From assembly GCA_015069495.1 (NCBI GenBank), contig SVIN01000007.1, positions 1 through 64,000 on the forward strand: a DNA stretch of 64,000 nt, read 5' to 3'. Within the stretch, counting starts at the first letter, position 1. Every line of letters starts with the position of its first letter. The notes under the pieces were generated by a model. That model was not told the origin of the DNA. It ran no database searches and saw only the letters and a list, made by a program, of their open reading frames with translations. The translations under genes were made by a program, and so were the position numbers. This document shows, one piece after another, positions 26,017 through 35,977 of the stretch. The stretch is from Clostridiales bacterium (GTDB lineage: Bacteria > Bacillota > Clostridia > Christensenellales > Borkfalkiaceae).

Positions 26017-26577
26017 TTATTTTAATTTTAAACCGTCGGAAAAGGCGTTGCCTACCTTTTTCCCAAGCGTATAATATCCGCGCACTTCGCTGGCGTAACA
26101 AAGCGGTTGCAATTTCTCCACGTCAATTTTACCGTTGTCACTTATAATCGTTTCGTCCGCAGAAACGTTGACCACTTCCCCGATGCAAATTTCCGTATCC
26201 GTGTCATAACTCACCAATTTACACTCTAACACCAGCGGAAAATTCTCTATCACGGGTGCGTTGACAAACTCACTTTTCGCGATGCGCCAACCTGTCTTCG
26301 CCAACTTATCGGGTTCTTTATTTCCCGAAACCAACCCGACGTAATCCGCCGCCGCGACGTTTTTCTCATCGGCAATCGCCACCGTGAATGCCTTTGTTTT
26401 CAAAAGGTTTTGCACCGTTTTATGTCCAAAACTTAAACAAATTGCCACCTGCGCCGTATCGCAAACCGTACCCCACGCCGCGTTCATGGCGTTGGGCATT
26501 CCGTCTTCATCGTAAGTCCCCACAATCAACACGGGTAAGGGATAAATATATGCTTTGGGTTTTAAATTCTTTCTCAT
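26017..26577 (-). CDS. Flavin reductase (flavoredoxin-like) family protein
   Basis: 186 residues of the FMN-binding split-barrel flavin_reduct family. Starts KPKAYIYPLPVLIVGTYDEDGMPNAMNAAWGTVCDTAQ, the usual FMN-phosphate-binding region (P-x-P-V-x-I-V-G-T), with the S-G-N-K-E-P-D-K segment. Likely reduces or carries FMN; partner unknown. ATG overlaps the stop of the upstream HAD gene by 4 bp (ATGA), so the two are translated together. Confidence 0.88.
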   Translation of the reverse strand: MRKNLKPKAYIYPLPVLIVGTYDEDGMPNAMNAAWGTVCDTAQVAICLSFGHKTVQNLLKTKAFTVAIADEKNVAAADYVGLVSGNKEPDKLAKTGWRIAKSEFVNAPVIENFPLVLECKLVSYDTDTEICIGEVVNVSADETIISDNGKIDVEKLQPLCYASEVRGYYTLGKKVGNAFSDGLKLK

Positions 26578-27443
26578 ACTTTCACCTCAGGTTTTACCTT
26601 TTTCGATTCGCGCGAGCGTTGTTGTTTTTGTTTTAACAGCAAAGTATGCGACAGCTTCATTTCCTGAATGATACATTTCACCAAGCTGTCCAAATCACTG
26701 CCTTCTTGATAATCGGCAGGACAAATATAATTTACACGGTCGTCAAGCAACAAATTGGTCACCTTGTTCTTTTTCCCTTTCGGGTACAAAGCAATCGAGA
26801 TACCGCCCTGCTTTTTCACAAACGTCATACAAGGAATGTCCGTAATCCCATCCCCGAAATATACCATGTTTTGGTAAGCAACCACACGGTCAGTCATTTT
26901 TTCATTGACCTTTTTATTTTCCGTTTCATCGTAAATCCCTTTGGAAATACGGAAAATATACTGCGTTTTTTGGGTGTAGTTGATGGCTACGCTCGGCCAC
27001 ACCGCTTCCCCGCTCTTTTCATCGAAATAATACTGACAAGCGAATACTTTTTTAAATTCGTCCTTAATTGCCGACCCATCGATGATATCCTTTAAACCGC
27101 TGGAAATCACGTAGTGTTCGATTTTCACCCCAATCGATTCGCCATACTGATTGATGCGCTTGAACCAATTTTGCACACCCTTGTAGAAGTTGATATTCTG
27201 CCCAAGCGACTGCAAATATTCCCGCGTGAACGGAATCCCTTTTTCACGGCATTTGTACATCATGTAGTACATATAACCAAGAATCCCTTCCATGTAATTC
27301 TTTTTGCGGAATGCCTCGGTTTCGCCCCAAAACTCCTCACTTTTCATATTCAAATTGGGTATGAAGGCATAATCCTGCATATCCTGATCGCACAGAGTTT
27401 TATCAAAATCATACATAAATGCGATGGTGGGTATTTTACGCAT
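26574..27443 (-). CDS. HAD family phosphatase
   Basis: 289 residues from ATG 27443, with AAAGGAG upstream; a further 20 upstream codons are not needed. HAD motif I is DFDKTLCD, the motif III lysine region is around residues 190-205 and motif IV is FGDGITDIPCM. The overall layout resembles phosphoserine phosphatase-like enzymes with a helical cap. Substrate not predictable. The C-terminal 30 residues are strongly basic. Operon with the flavin reductase. Confidence 0.82.
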   Translation of the reverse strand: MRKIPTIAFMYDFDKTLCDQDMQDYAFIPNLNMKSEEFWGETEAFRKKNYMEGILGYMYYMMYKCREKGIPFTREYLQSLGQNINFYKGVQNWFKRINQYGESIGVKIEHYVISSGLKDIIDGSAIKDEFKKVFACQYYFDEKSGEAVWPSVAINYTQKTQYIFRISKGIYDETENKKVNEKMTDRVVAYQNMVYFGDGITDIPCMTFVKKQGGISIALYPKGKKNKVTNLLLDDRVNYICPADYQEGSDLDSLVKCIIQEMKLSHTLLLKQKQQRSRESKKVKPEVKV

Positions 27444-27515
27444 AGCGTTTTCTCCTTTGTAAGTTTCTTGATTTATTGTAACATATTTGTATATAAAAGT
27501 CAACCCTTAATTTTT

Positions 27516-27586
27516 CGCGCCACAGGCGTATATCGTACACTATAGGTGTATATCGCGCGCCGTCAGGCGCATATCGCGTTTGCGAT
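27516..27586. repeat. Mini-hairpin array G (TATATCG linkers)
   Basis: CGCC-aca-GGCG, then TATATCG, TACAC-tatag-GTGTA, TATCG, CGCGCC-gtca-GGCGC, ATATCG, CG-ttt-GCG. Short array lying just downstream of the uvrA stop codon when read in the uvrA direction (minus-strand linkers read CGATATA). Confidence 0.7.
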
Positions 27587-27596
27587 AGTAAACATC

Positions 27597-30413
27597 TCAC
27601 AGGACTTTTTTCAAGAATTGCCCCGTGTAACTTTCTTCCACTTGCGCCACTTCTTCAGGCGTGCCTTCGCAAACGACCGTACCCCCGCCGTTACCGCCCT
27701 CGGGACCCAAATCCACGATATAATCCGCCGTCTTTATCACGTCTAAATTATGTTCGATAACAATGACGGTATTTCCGCCCTCGCGAAGCTGTAACAAAAT
27801 TTTAATCAGCTTATCCACGTCGTAACTATGCAACCCCGTGGTCGGTTCGTCCAAAATATAGCAGGTCTTCCCCGTCGAACGCTTGGCAAGCTCGGTCGCA
27901 AGCTTCACGCGTTGCGCTTCCCCGCCCGAAAGGGTGGTAGAACTCTGCCCAAGCTTGATATACCCCAAACCCACTTCGTTCAGCGTCCTGATTTTGTTGT
28001 AAATGGTCGGAACTGCCGAGAAAAACTCGCACGCATCTTCCACCGTCATATCCAAGACGTCCGCAATGCTCTTACCCTTGTATTTTACCTCTAACGTTTC
28101 ACGGTTGTAACGCTTACCCCCGCACACTTCACAGGGCACGAAAATATCGGGTAAGAAGTGCATTTCAATCTTAATGATACCGTCCCCGCAACAATGTTCG
28201 CATCTACCCCCCGACACGTTAAACGAGAACCTGCCCGCCTTATAACCGCGCTCTTTCGCGTCGGGCGTCATGGCAAACAAATCACGAATCGCGTTGAATA
28301 CCCCCGTATAGGTTGCGGGGTTACTGCGAGGCGTTCTGCCGATGGGCGATTGGTCAATGTCAATCACTTTGTCGAAATATTCCACACCGTCCGCGCGGGT
28401 ATATTTCCCCAACGCATGCTTTGAACCATTGTGGGTATTGGAAAGCATGGGGTATACGATTTCGTTGACCAAACTTGATTTTCCGCTCCCCGATACCCCC
28501 GTTACAGCCGTAATCAACCCAACGGGTAACTTCACGTCGATATTTTTTAAGTTATTTTGGTGACAGCCGTACACTTTCAGCCATTTATCTGTGGGAGTTT
28601 TGCGCACCAACGGTGTCTCAATTTTCCGTCTGCCCGCCAAATAATCCCCCGTAATCGAACGAGGTTCCGCCATGATATCCGCCTGCGTACCGCACGCCAC
28701 GACTTCACCGCCGTGAACACCCGCTTTCGGACCGATATCGACGATATAATCCGCCGCCTTCATCGTGTCTTCGTCGTGCTCCACCACGATTAAGGTATTT
28801 CCTAAATCACGCAACCCTTTCAGCGAGTTGAGCAATTTTTCATTGTCGCGTTGGTGCAAACCGATGCTCGGTTCGTCCAAAATATACAAAACCCCCGTCA
28901 GCGCACTGCCGATTTGGGTCGCCAAACGAATACGCTGGCTTTCACCGCCCGACAGCGTCACAGCCGTGCGGGTCAAGGTCAAATAATTCAACCCTACATT
29001 GCGCAAGAAACCCAAACGGCAATTGATTTCCTTAATAATCGCATCTGCAATCAAGTGTTCGGTATGGGTCAGTTTAGCGGTCAGCTCGTCCATGAAATCG
29101 CACAGCTTATCCACCGACATGTCGCACACGTCCCAAATATTTTTACCGCCCACACGCACGGCAAGCGCTTCCCTACGTAAACGCTTCCCATTGCAGGTAT
29201 CGCAAGGTGCGTTGCGCATCAAGCGTTCGATATCGCTCTTCACGCCGTCCGAAGTCGAAGTCGCATAACGGCGTTGTAAATTGTGGACATAGCCTTCCCA
29301 CGTCTTTTTGAAACTGCCCGAAAAGGAGCGGGTTTCATATTGCATATCCACCTGCTTGTCCGCACCATACATCAAGATATGGTAAATATCCGCGGGCAAA
29401 TCCTGCACGGGCACGTCCAACGAGAAATGGTACGCCTTGGCAAGCGCGCTCATTTCCATCAACGCCATGGATGAGGAACCCAAATTCCACCCCGTTACTT
29501 TCATCGCGCCCTCGCGCAAAGTTTTCGTCTTGTCAGGGCAAATCAAATCGGGGTCAACGAACTGTTTCAACCCCAAACCCGAACAAGTCGGACACGCACC
29601 GTATACGGTGTTGAACGAGAACATTCTCGGTTCGATTTCTTCCAAGGAAATTCCGCAATCGGGACAAGCGTAGTTGACCGAATACAATTCTTCCCGCCCG
29701 TCGCAATCAATCACAACCAAGCCTTCGGCAAGCTTCAACGCCGTTTCCAAACTGTCCGTCAAACGCTTCTGCACCGTAGGCTTGACAATCAAACGGTCAA
29801 CAACCACGGAAATGTTATGCTTGATGTTTTTTTCCAGCTTGATATCTTCTTGTAAATCGTATACGATGCCGTCGATTTTGACTCTGCCGTAACCGCTCTT
29901 TCGGAAACCGTTCAATTCCTTGACGTATTCCCCTTTACGCCCGCGCACTACGGGCGCGTTGACGAGGATTTTACTTCCCTCGGGCAACGCCATGACACGA
30001 TCGCAAATTTCATCCACCGTCTGACGGCGGATTTCACGGTCGCATTTCGGGCAATGCGGTATACCGATACGCGCAAACAGCAAACGGAAATAATCGTAAA
30101 TTTCCGTCACCGTACCCACCGTGGAACGAGGGTTGCGCGAAGTGGTCTTTTGGTCAATGGAAATGGCAGGGGATAAGCCGTCGATACTTTCCACGTCAGG
30201 TTTTTCCATCTGCCCTAAAAATTGGCGGGCGTAGGACGACAAACTCTCCACGTACCGCCTTTGCCCTTCCGCGAAAATGGTGTCGAAAGCAAGGGTGGAT
30301 TTTCCACTGCCCGACAACCCTGTCAACACCGTCAATTTATTACGCGGAATGGTAACGCTGACGTTTTTTAAATTGTTCTCTTTTGCGCCTTTTACAACGA
30401 TTTCTTCTTGCAT
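27597..30413 (-). CDS. uvrA: Excinuclease ABC subunit A
   Basis: 938 residues. Damage-recognition ATPase of nucleotide excision repair. Two ABC modules (Walker A GLSGSGKST at the N-terminus and GVSGSGKSS near 630), two ABC signatures (LSGGESQR and LSGGEAQR) and zinc fingers including CEHCCGDG..CEVCGGKRY. Starts 38 bp after uvrB in the same direction, so uvrBA is one operon. UvrC is not in the window. Confidence 0.97.
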   Translation of the reverse strand: MQEEIVVKGAKENNLKNVSVTIPRNKLTVLTGLSGSGKSTLAFDTIFAEGQRRYVESLSSYARQFLGQMEKPDVESIDGLSPAISIDQKTTSRNPRSTVGTVTEIYDYFRLLFARIGIPHCPKCDREIRRQTVDEICDRVMALPEGSKILVNAPVVRGRKGEYVKELNGFRKSGYGRVKIDGIVYDLQEDIKLEKNIKHNISVVVDRLIVKPTVQKRLTDSLETALKLAEGLVVIDCDGREELYSVNYACPDCGISLEEIEPRMFSFNTVYGACPTCSGLGLKQFVDPDLICPDKTKTLREGAMKVTGWNLGSSSMALMEMSALAKAYHFSLDVPVQDLPADIYHILMYGADKQVDMQYETRSFSGSFKKTWEGYVHNLQRRYATSTSDGVKSDIERLMRNAPCDTCNGKRLRREALAVRVGGKNIWDVCDMSVDKLCDFMDELTAKLTHTEHLIADAIIKEINCRLGFLRNVGLNYLTLTRTAVTLSGGESQRIRLATQIGSALTGVLYILDEPSIGLHQRDNEKLLNSLKGLRDLGNTLIVVEHDEDTMKAADYIVDIGPKAGVHGGEVVACGTQADIMAEPRSITGDYLAGRRKIETPLVRKTPTDKWLKVYGCHQNNLKNIDVKLPVGLITAVTGVSGSGKSSLVNEIVYPMLSNTHNGSKHALGKYTRADGVEYFDKVIDIDQSPIGRTPRSNPATYTGVFNAIRDLFAMTPDAKERGYKAGRFSFNVSGGRCEHCCGDGIIKIEMHFLPDIFVPCEVCGGKRYNRETLEVKYKGKSIADVLDMTVEDACEFFSAVPTIYNKIRTLNEVGLGYIKLGQSSTTLSGGEAQRVKLATELAKRSTGKTCYILDEPTTGLHSYDVDKLIKILLQLREGGNTVIVIEHNLDVIKTADYIVDLGPEGGNGGGTVVCEGTPEEVAQVEESYTGQFLKKVL

Positions 30414-30451
30414 ATTTTTTACCTCAACACATACATGGTATGGGCTTTTCT

Positions 30452-32413
30452 CTATTTTTGCGCCTTTCTTAACTTCATTTTCAGCTCGGCAATTTTTTCA
30501 CGGATTTCGATAGCGCGTTCAAAATCCAACTGCCCGCTTGCCACCTTCATCAACGCTTTCAGTTTCTCGATTTCATCAGGAATATCCTGCATCTTGATAT
30601 CGTCATCCGTCTTTTTCTTCGTGATGTTGAGGGTGGATTTTACCTCTTTGATGATGGTTTTCGGCACAATGCCGTGTTTCTTGTTATATTCGTCCTGCAC
30701 CTTGCGCCTGCGCTCGGTTTCCCCGATGGCACGTTTCATACTGTCCGTGATAACGTCTGCGTACATAATTACCCGCCCTTCGCTGTTACGCGCCGCGCGC
30801 CCTATCGTTTGAATCAGCGAAGTATCACTGCGCAAGAAACCTTCCTTATCCGCGTCCAAAATCGCCACCAGCTTCACCTCAGGCAAGTCCAACCCTTCGC
30901 GGAGTAAGTTGATACCGCAAAGCACGTCAAATTCCCCAAGGCGCAAGCCGTTCACAATATCGATACGTTCCAAGGTATCAATATCGCTGTGCATGTATTT
31001 TACCCGCACACCATGTTCTTTCAAATAATCGGTCAATTCTTCCGCCATACGCTTGGTGAGGGTTGTAATCAAAACCCTGCCCCCTTCGTTTGTCACGTTA
31101 CGTACCTCGGAAAGCAGGTCGTCGATTTGCCCTTTCGTGGGCTTCACCGTGGTTTCAGGGTCCAACAAACCCGTGGGACGAATCAGCTGTTCCACCCTTT
31201 GCCCTGCTTGTTCTAATTCATACGGAGCAGGGGTTGCGGACACGCAAACCATCTGTGGAACGCGCGCGTCAAATTCTGCAAAAGTCAAAGGTCGGTTGTC
31301 GTAGGCGGAGTTCATGCGGAAGCCGTACTCCACCAAATTTTTCTTTCGGGAAAGGTCACCGTGATACATGGCGCGGATTTGCGGTATGGTCATGTGGCTT
31401 TCGTCAATGAACACCAAAAAGTTGCCCGACGGAAAGTAGTCAAGCAAGGTAAAAGACGGTTCGCCCGGTTGTCTGCCGTCGAAATAACGGCTGTAATTTT
31501 CAATACCGCTGCAATACCCGATTTCACGCATCATTTCCAAATCATGCTCGGTGCGCTGTTTCAAGCGTTGCGCTTCCAAAATTTTCCCGCTTTCTTCGAA
31601 AGCGCGCACTTCACCGCGTAAATCTTCCTCGATCATGGACAATGCGCCTTTCAATTTTTCCGTACCGACCGCGTATTGGCTGGCGGGAAAAATCGCCACG
31701 TGCGACAACTCGTTCAAGCGTTTCCCTGTCAAGGCTTCCACTTCGTAAATCTTTTCAATTTCGTCCCCGAAAAATTCCAAACGGATTGCCACCTCCGAAT
31801 TGGACGCAGGGAAAATTTCCAACGAATCCCCCCGCACACGGAAGGTCGAGCGCTTGAAATCCACGTCATTGCGCGCGTATTGCAATTCGATGAGCTTCCG
31901 CATCAAATCGTTACGTTCCCACTCCATACCAGGACGCAGGGACAAGGACAAACGGAAATATTCCTCAGGCGCGCCCAAACCGTAAATGCAGGACACCGAC
32001 GCCACCACCAATACGTCCTCGCGTTCCATCAGCGAACCCGTCGCACTGTTACGCAGTTTGTCGATTTCATCGTTCATGCTCAGGTCTTTTTCAATGTAAG
32101 TATCCGTGGACGGAATGTAACTTTCGGGTTGGTAATAATCGTAGTAAGACACGAAATATTCCACACGGTTTTCGGGAAAAAATTCTCGAAATTCGTTACA
32201 AAGCTGCGCGGCAAGCGTCTTATTGTGGGCAATCACCAAGGTCGGGCGGTTGACGTTTTTGATGACGTTTGCCATGGTAAACGTTTTCCCGCTGCCCGTA
32301 ACCCCCACCAAAACTTGGGTGCGGACACCGTCCAAAATCCCTTCCGTCAATTTTTCAATCGCTTGCGGTTGATCCCCCGTCGGCGAGAACGGTGCGTGTA
32401 ATTTAAAATCCAT
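30452..32413 (-). CDS. uvrB: Excinuclease ABC subunit B
   Basis: 653 residues. Helicase-like subunit that verifies damage and recruits UvrC. Walker A GVTGSGKT at 37-44, beta-hairpin region [18 protein letters not shown] (DExH box), [10 protein letters not shown] (motif VI) and a C-terminal UVR domain ([17 protein letters not shown]). GAGGGAGG before ATG. The promoter region carries a SOS-box-like palindrome (32433-32444), fitting the damage-inducible control known for uvrB. Confidence 0.97.
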   Translation of the reverse strand: MDFKLHAPFSPTGDQPQAIEKLTEGILDGVRTQVLVGVTGSGKTFTMANVIKNVNRPTLVIAHNKTLAAQLCNEFREFFPENRVEYFVSYYDYYQPESYIPSTDTYIEKDLSMNDEIDKLRNSATGSLMEREDVLVVASVSCIYGLGAPEEYFRLSLSLRPGMEWERNDLMRKLIELQYARNDVDFKRSTFRVRGDSLEIFPASNSEVAIRLEFFGDEIEKIYEVEALTGKRLNELSHVAIFPASQYAVGTEKLKGALSMIEEDLRGEVRAFEESGKILEAQRLKQRTEHDLEMMREIGYCSGIENYSRYFDGRQPGEPSFTLLDYFPSGNFLVFIDESHMTIPQIRAMYHGDLSRKKNLVEYGFRMNSAYDNRPLTFAEFDARVPQMVCVSATPAPYELEQAGQRVEQLIRPTGLLDPETTVKPTKGQIDDLLSEVRNVTNEGGRVLITTLTKRMAEELTDYLKEHGVRVKYMHSDIDTLERIDIVNGLRLGEFDVLCGINLLREGLDLPEVKLVAILDADKEGFLRSDTSLIQTIGRAARNSEGRVIMYADVITDSMKRAIGETERRRKVQDEYNKKHGIVPKTIIKEVKSTLNITKKKTDDDIKMQDIPDEIEKLKALMKVASGQLDFERAIEIREKIAELKMKLRKAQK

Positions 32414-32432
32414 GATATTCCCTCCCTCGGGT

Positions 32433-32444
32433 AAACAAATGTTT
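32433..32444. promoter_or_regulatory. Candidate LexA (SOS) box upstream of uvrB
   Basis: AAAC-AAAT-GTTT, a perfect palindrome between the -10 box and the ATG. It resembles the Gram-positive LexA consensus GAAC-N4-GTTC with one change in each half. Confidence 0.5.
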
Positions 32445-32450
32445 GTTTGT

Positions 32451-32479
32451 ATTATACCACAATTTTACCCAAAAGTAAA
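32451..32479 (-). promoter_or_regulatory. uvrBA promoter
   Basis: On the minus strand: -35 TTTACT (32474-32479), 17 bp spacer, -10 TATAAT (32451-32456). Confidence 0.6.
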
Positions 32480-32497
32480 CAACTTGGACGGATATTT

Positions 32498-32854
32498 TTA
32501 AAATATCCGTTTCAATAATAACCCAACCAAAAACGCCACCACGGCGGACGTGACCGCCCACAGCAATTTCACCGCGATTTTTCGTTTTTCCTGCAAAGCG
32601 CAACGCTTGTAGGCATAGCCGTTGGCACGCAGGGAAATGACGTACATTTTCTCCCCTTTACGGTCGGATGACAGCAATTCGAAATAATCATCAAAAGCAA
32701 GCTGGTTGAGGATATCTTCCAATTTTTCCAAATTCATTTTTCTGCGGGATGGTAAAATATCCGCCAATTCGGCGGGCGAAACGAGGCATATCCCCTTTTC
32801 ATGGCAAAGGGAATACACCGCATTCATCACCTCGTTTTCCTGCCGATTCAACAT
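32498..32854 (-). CDS. Small protein with winged-helix-like N-terminus and C-terminal membrane anchor
   Basis: 118 residues. The first 75 (MLNRQENEVMNAVYSLCHEK, SPAELADILP, LEKLEDILNQLAFDDYFELL, DRKGEKMYVISL) look like a winged helix built on a helix-turn-helix. The C-terminus is one hydrophobic helix (LLWAVTSAVVAFLVGLLL) with a short basic tail. I recall similar hypothetical proteins in Clostridia but no function. GGAGGGT upstream supports the ATG. It lies directly upstream of uvrB in the same direction, but uvrB has its own promoter. Confidence 0.7.
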   Translation of the reverse strand: MLNRQENEVMNAVYSLCHEKGICLVSPAELADILPSRRKMNLEKLEDILNQLAFDDYFELLSSDRKGEKMYVISLRANGYAYKRCALQEKRKIAVKLLWAVTSAVVAFLVGLLLKRIF

Positions 32855-32865
32855 TTTACCCTCCG

Positions 32866-32914
32866 TTTCAACGCGTACATGCCTGCCACTTAGCTATTTC
32901 AACGCGTACATGCC
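32866..32914. repeat. 18 bp direct repeat
   Basis: TTTCAACGCGTACATGCC occurs at 32866-32883 and again at 32897-32914, 31 bp apart, just upstream of the leftward gene. The rest of the gap to 33116 is AT-rich with a -10-like TATACT at 33057-33062. Confidence 0.75.
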
Positions 32915-33116
32915 CCGCACCTTTTCCGTTTTAGTATTCTTCTTTTTCGCCCCTTTCATTCATACCGTAAATCTAAGGACTGTATACACATTTAACATTC
33001 TTTGTGAAAAAAATAACTTTTTACTGTTTTTTCCTTTCCTTTTTTGAAATTTTATGGTATACTAATAAAAAAGTATTGTCGCGCACGCGTGCTACGTGTG
33101 TTGATAGGAGAGGATT

Positions 33117-33956
33117 ATGCCTGCGCTTTACGCTCATTTGCGCCTTGGCGAGGAAGTTTACAAACTCCTACCCAACGCTTACAAAAAGTATATAGACCGT
33201 TATCCCGAGGCTTTTATCTTGGGAACGCAAGGTCCCGATATTTTATTTTACCACACCCCGACCAAACCCAACGAAATCCGAAAACGCGCCAGTGATTTAC
33301 ACATGATTTCAGGTGAAGAATTTTTCTTGGAACAAGGTAATAAGCTGTTGCAAACGGCAAACGGCGGGGACGTGTGGGCGGAAAACGGTGCGTTTGCCCC
33401 GTATATCTGCGGATTTTTGTGCCACTTCACCTTGGATGCGACTTGCCATTCCTACATTGGCGAGCATACAAACGAAGCTGTTTCCCACGGAAAAATTGAA
33501 TCGGAATTTGACAAGTATCTGCGCCGCAAGGACGGCATACCCATCCGCGGTTACAATGCCGCTACCCCCATCCTTGACACCGACGACACGCGGGAAGCGG
33601 TGGTAAAAACCTTTGGTGTGCCCGAGGAGAAAGTTGCGCTTTGCATCAAAACCATACGCAAATACACAGGTTGGTTTTCGAAAAAATGCGAACTGTTCCA
33701 CGCGCTTGTGCATACAGTCTTGAAACTGTCGGGGCATGAACGAAAATTCGGGGATATGTTTTTACACAAAAAAGACGATCCTCTGTGCGTTGAACATAAC
33801 GCGGTATTGTGGGAAAAATGGCAAAATGCGATCCCCAAAGCGAAAGAGGTGATTGAAACCTATTTCGAGCGTTTGACCGAATGGGTACAAACCAAAAGAA
33901 TTCATATGGAATTATTCCGCTATAATTTTGACGGTTTAATAAATACAAAGGAGTAA
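33117..33956 (+). CDS. Zinc-dependent phospholipase C family protein
   Basis: 279 residues, intracellular by sequence (no signal peptide). Starts MPALYAHLRLGEEVY and contains GTQGPDILFYH and FLCHFTLDATCHSYI, the His/Asp metal ligands of the Zn_dep_PLPC family. True enzymes of this group hydrolyse phosphatidylcholine; the cytoplasmic Clostridial relatives have no assigned substrate. ATAGGAGAGG before ATG. Seven bases upstream of the MFS gene, so the two form an operon. Confidence 0.85.
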   Translation: MPALYAHLRLGEEVYKLLPNAYKKYIDRYPEAFILGTQGPDILFYHTPTKPNEIRKRASDLHMISGEEFFLEQGNKLLQTANGGDVWAENGAFAPYICGFLCHFTLDATCHSYIGEHTNEAVSHGKIESEFDKYLRRKDGIPIRGYNAATPILDTDDTREAVVKTFGVPEEKVALCIKTIRKYTGWFSKKCELFHALVHTVLKLSGHERKFGDMFLHKKDDPLCVEHNAVLWEKWQNAIPKAKEVIETYFERLTEWVQTKRIHMELFRYNFDGLINTKE

Positions 33957-33963
33957 ATCATTT

Positions 33964-35298
33964 ATGCAAAAAACACGCTTTACCAAAAAGGAGAAGAGTT
34001 GGATATTGTATGACGTAGCAAATTCCGCTTACGTTATGTTGGCGACAGCACTGTTAGCCCTTTATTTCGAATATCTTTCCCCTTCTGAAAATCTGATGTC
34101 TGTTTGGGGTTTCACAAACGTCATCGTCACCATTATCTCCGTGATTCTTTGTCCTATTCTTGGTACGTATGCCGATTTCAGTCAAAAGAAAGGCGTCTTC
34201 CTCGTCTTTGCAAGTATCGGGATTACCGCTTGCGGCTTACTTTCTATATTCTCCCTACTTTCTAAATTTGCCATTGCAGGACTTTTATTCTTGATTATGT
34301 ATATTATCACGGAAGTTGGCTTTGCAGCGTCAAACGTATTTTACGATTCGATGTTAAACGACGTCACCACGGACGAAAATATGCACAACGTATCCGCAAA
34401 CGGCTATGCGTGGGGTTATATTTGCAGTTGTATTCCTTTTGCATTCTGCTTACTTGCGTATGTACTCGGTTCGATGGTACCCGGAATGGAATGGTTTAAA
34501 GGCTATGCATTTACCATCGGTTGTTTGATTACGGCGGCTTGGTGGTTGTTCTTTACCCTGCCCCTTTTAAAGAATTACGAACAGACAAACTTTTTACCCC
34601 GTCCTGAAAAACCTGTTAAGGAAACTTTCAGACGTATCGGTTCTATTTTCAAGGAATTTAAAACAAATAAAAAAGCGTTGTTGTTCTTGATTGCATTCTT
34701 CTTCTATATTGACGGTGTACATACCATCATCAAAATGGCGACCGCATTGGGCAGAAGCCTTGGATTTGACGACGTAAAACTTGTTATTATGTTGTTTGTA
34801 ACGCAGTTTGTTGCATTCCCTTGCGCTTTGATTTTCGGTAAGTTGGCTTCGAAAGTAGCTTGTGAAAAGTTGTTATTGGTTGCTATCTTTGCTTATACCG
34901 CCATCGGCGTGTTTACCTTATTCCTTACATACGAATGGCAATGCTGGATTTTGGTTGTTTCGGTAGGTATGTTCCAAGGCGGTATACAAGCCATGTCCCG
35001 TTCTTACTTCACCAAGCTTATCCCTACTGATAAAACGGGTGAGTTCTTTGGCATTTACGATATTTTCGGTAAGAGTGCCGCCATCCTTGGTTTGGGATTG
35101 ACCGCTCTTTTAGGGATTTTCTATCCCCTCTCTGAATCCAACGGATTTAACATCAGTCTTTTGCCCTTGCCCGTCCTCTTTACTATCGGTTTAGTGATAT
35201 TCCTTATCGCAATGAAAGTGCCCGCCGTCAATGAGGAACGCCTGCTTACAAGTGAAACTTCTATCCAAGAAGAAAATACGGAAGATGAAGAAGAATAA
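33964..35298 (+). CDS. MFS transporter (UMF1-like)
   Basis: 444 residues with about 12 hydrophobic helices and an acidic cytoplasmic tail (EENTEDEEE). Start KKEKSWILYDVANSAYVMLATALLALYF with the W-x-x-Y-D-x-A-N-S-A motif is typical of the UMF1/Atg22-like MFS group. The substrate is unknown; Atg22 relatives in yeast export amino acids from the vacuole. AAAGGAG upstream. Terminator at 35307. Confidence 0.88.
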   Translation: MQKTRFTKKEKSWILYDVANSAYVMLATALLALYFEYLSPSENLMSVWGFTNVIVTIISVILCPILGTYADFSQKKGVFLVFASIGITACGLLSIFSLLSKFAIAGLLFLIMYIITEVGFAASNVFYDSMLNDVTTDENMHNVSANGYAWGYICSCIPFAFCLLAYVLGSMVPGMEWFKGYAFTIGCLITAAWWLFFTLPLLKNYEQTNFLPRPEKPVKETFRRIGSIFKEFKTNKKALLFLIAFFFYIDGVHTIIKMATALGRSLGFDDVKLVIMLFVTQFVAFPCALIFGKLASKVACEKLLLVAIFAYTAIGVFTLFLTYEWQCWILVVSVGMFQGGIQAMSRSYFTKLIPTDKTGEFFGIYDIFGKSAAILGLGLTALLGIFYPLSESNGFNISLLPLPVLFTIGLVIFLIAMKVPAVNEERLLTSETSIQEENTEDEEE

Positions 35299-35306
35299 TG
35301 GATAGC

Positions 35307-35340
35307 AAAAAACGTCCTTGGCTCATGCCAAGGGCGTTTT
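35307..35340 (+). terminator. MFS gene terminator
   Basis: AAAACGtCCTTGG..CCAAGGgCGTTTT hairpin followed by CTTTAT. Confidence 0.8.
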
Positions 35341-35365
35341 CTTTATACCTTAATGGATATGGATA

Positions 35366-35453
35366 CGGCTTTGTTGCAGGGAGTGTACATAGACGTACAC
35401 GACCAAACCGCGCGGAAACGCAACGCCGAAATGCGAAGTATATACACGCTTAC
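35366..35453 (-). repeat. TAAGCG element, copy 2 (partial)
   Basis: Reads TAAGCGTGTATATACTTCGC on the minus strand from 35453, with a GTACGTCTATGTACACTCCC core. The distal end is divergent. It is in tandem with copy 3. Confidence 0.65.
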
Positions 35454-35472
35454 CCGATTCAGTACGAAGCTG

Positions 35473-35592
35473 TAAGCGGGTAGATACGAGCAGTTCAAGG
35501 AGCCGCGAGTATGCCGACGGGAGCGTACAGAGACGTACGTGAGCGAGGCACACGGAGCGGCGACGCAGAAATGCGAAGTATATACACGCTTA
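35473..35592 (-). repeat. TAAGCG element, copy 3 (120 bp) ending in the ridA stop codon
   Basis: On the minus strand runs from TAAGCGTGTATATACTTCGC (35592 down) through TCACGTACGTCTCTGTACGC to CTCGTATCTACCCGCTTA (35473). Its first three bases are the TAA stop codon of ridA. Confidence 0.8.
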
Positions 35593-35967
35593 CAAAACAG
35601 CGATGACTTCTACTTCGACCAATACGTTCTTGGGTAAGGTTTTGACGGCTACGCAACTTCTCGCGGGGTTGGTGGTAAAATACTTTGCATATACCCCGTT
35701 AAACGCCGCAAAATCCCCCATGTCCGCCAAAAAACAAGTCGTCTTCACTGCATTTTCAAAGGACGTTCCTGCGGCAGAAAGCACTTCGCCAAGGTTCTTC
35801 ATGACTTGTTCCGCTTGCGCTTCAATCGTGGTTGTTTCCACGTTGCCCGTTGCGGGATTGATGGGGATTTGCCCCGAAGTGAACACCATGTTTCCGCATA
35901 CGATTGCTTGTGAATACGGTCCAATCGCCGCAGGCGCTTTATCAGTTGCTACTTTTTTTAATTCCAT
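35590..35967 (-). CDS. ridA: RidA family reactive enamine/imine deaminase
   Basis: 125 residues from ATG 35967 with AAGGAG upstream. Hydrolyses 2-aminoacrylate and 2-aminocrotonate, the toxic enamines released by PLP-dependent dehydratases. Signatures: AIGPYSQAI, FTSGQIPINP, AGTSFENAVKTTCFL, NPARSCVAVKTLP (catalytic-site Arg) and the VEVEVIAVL end. It follows ilvA by 10 bp, so the enzyme that makes the enamine and the one that clears it are made together. Confidence 0.95.
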   Translation of the reverse strand: MELKKVATDKAPAAIGPYSQAIVCGNMVFTSGQIPINPATGNVETTTIEAQAEQVMKNLGEVLSAAGTSFENAVKTTCFLADMGDFAAFNGVYAKYFTTNPARSCVAVKTLPKNVLVEVEVIAVL

Positions 35968-35977
35968 AATCTTCTCC

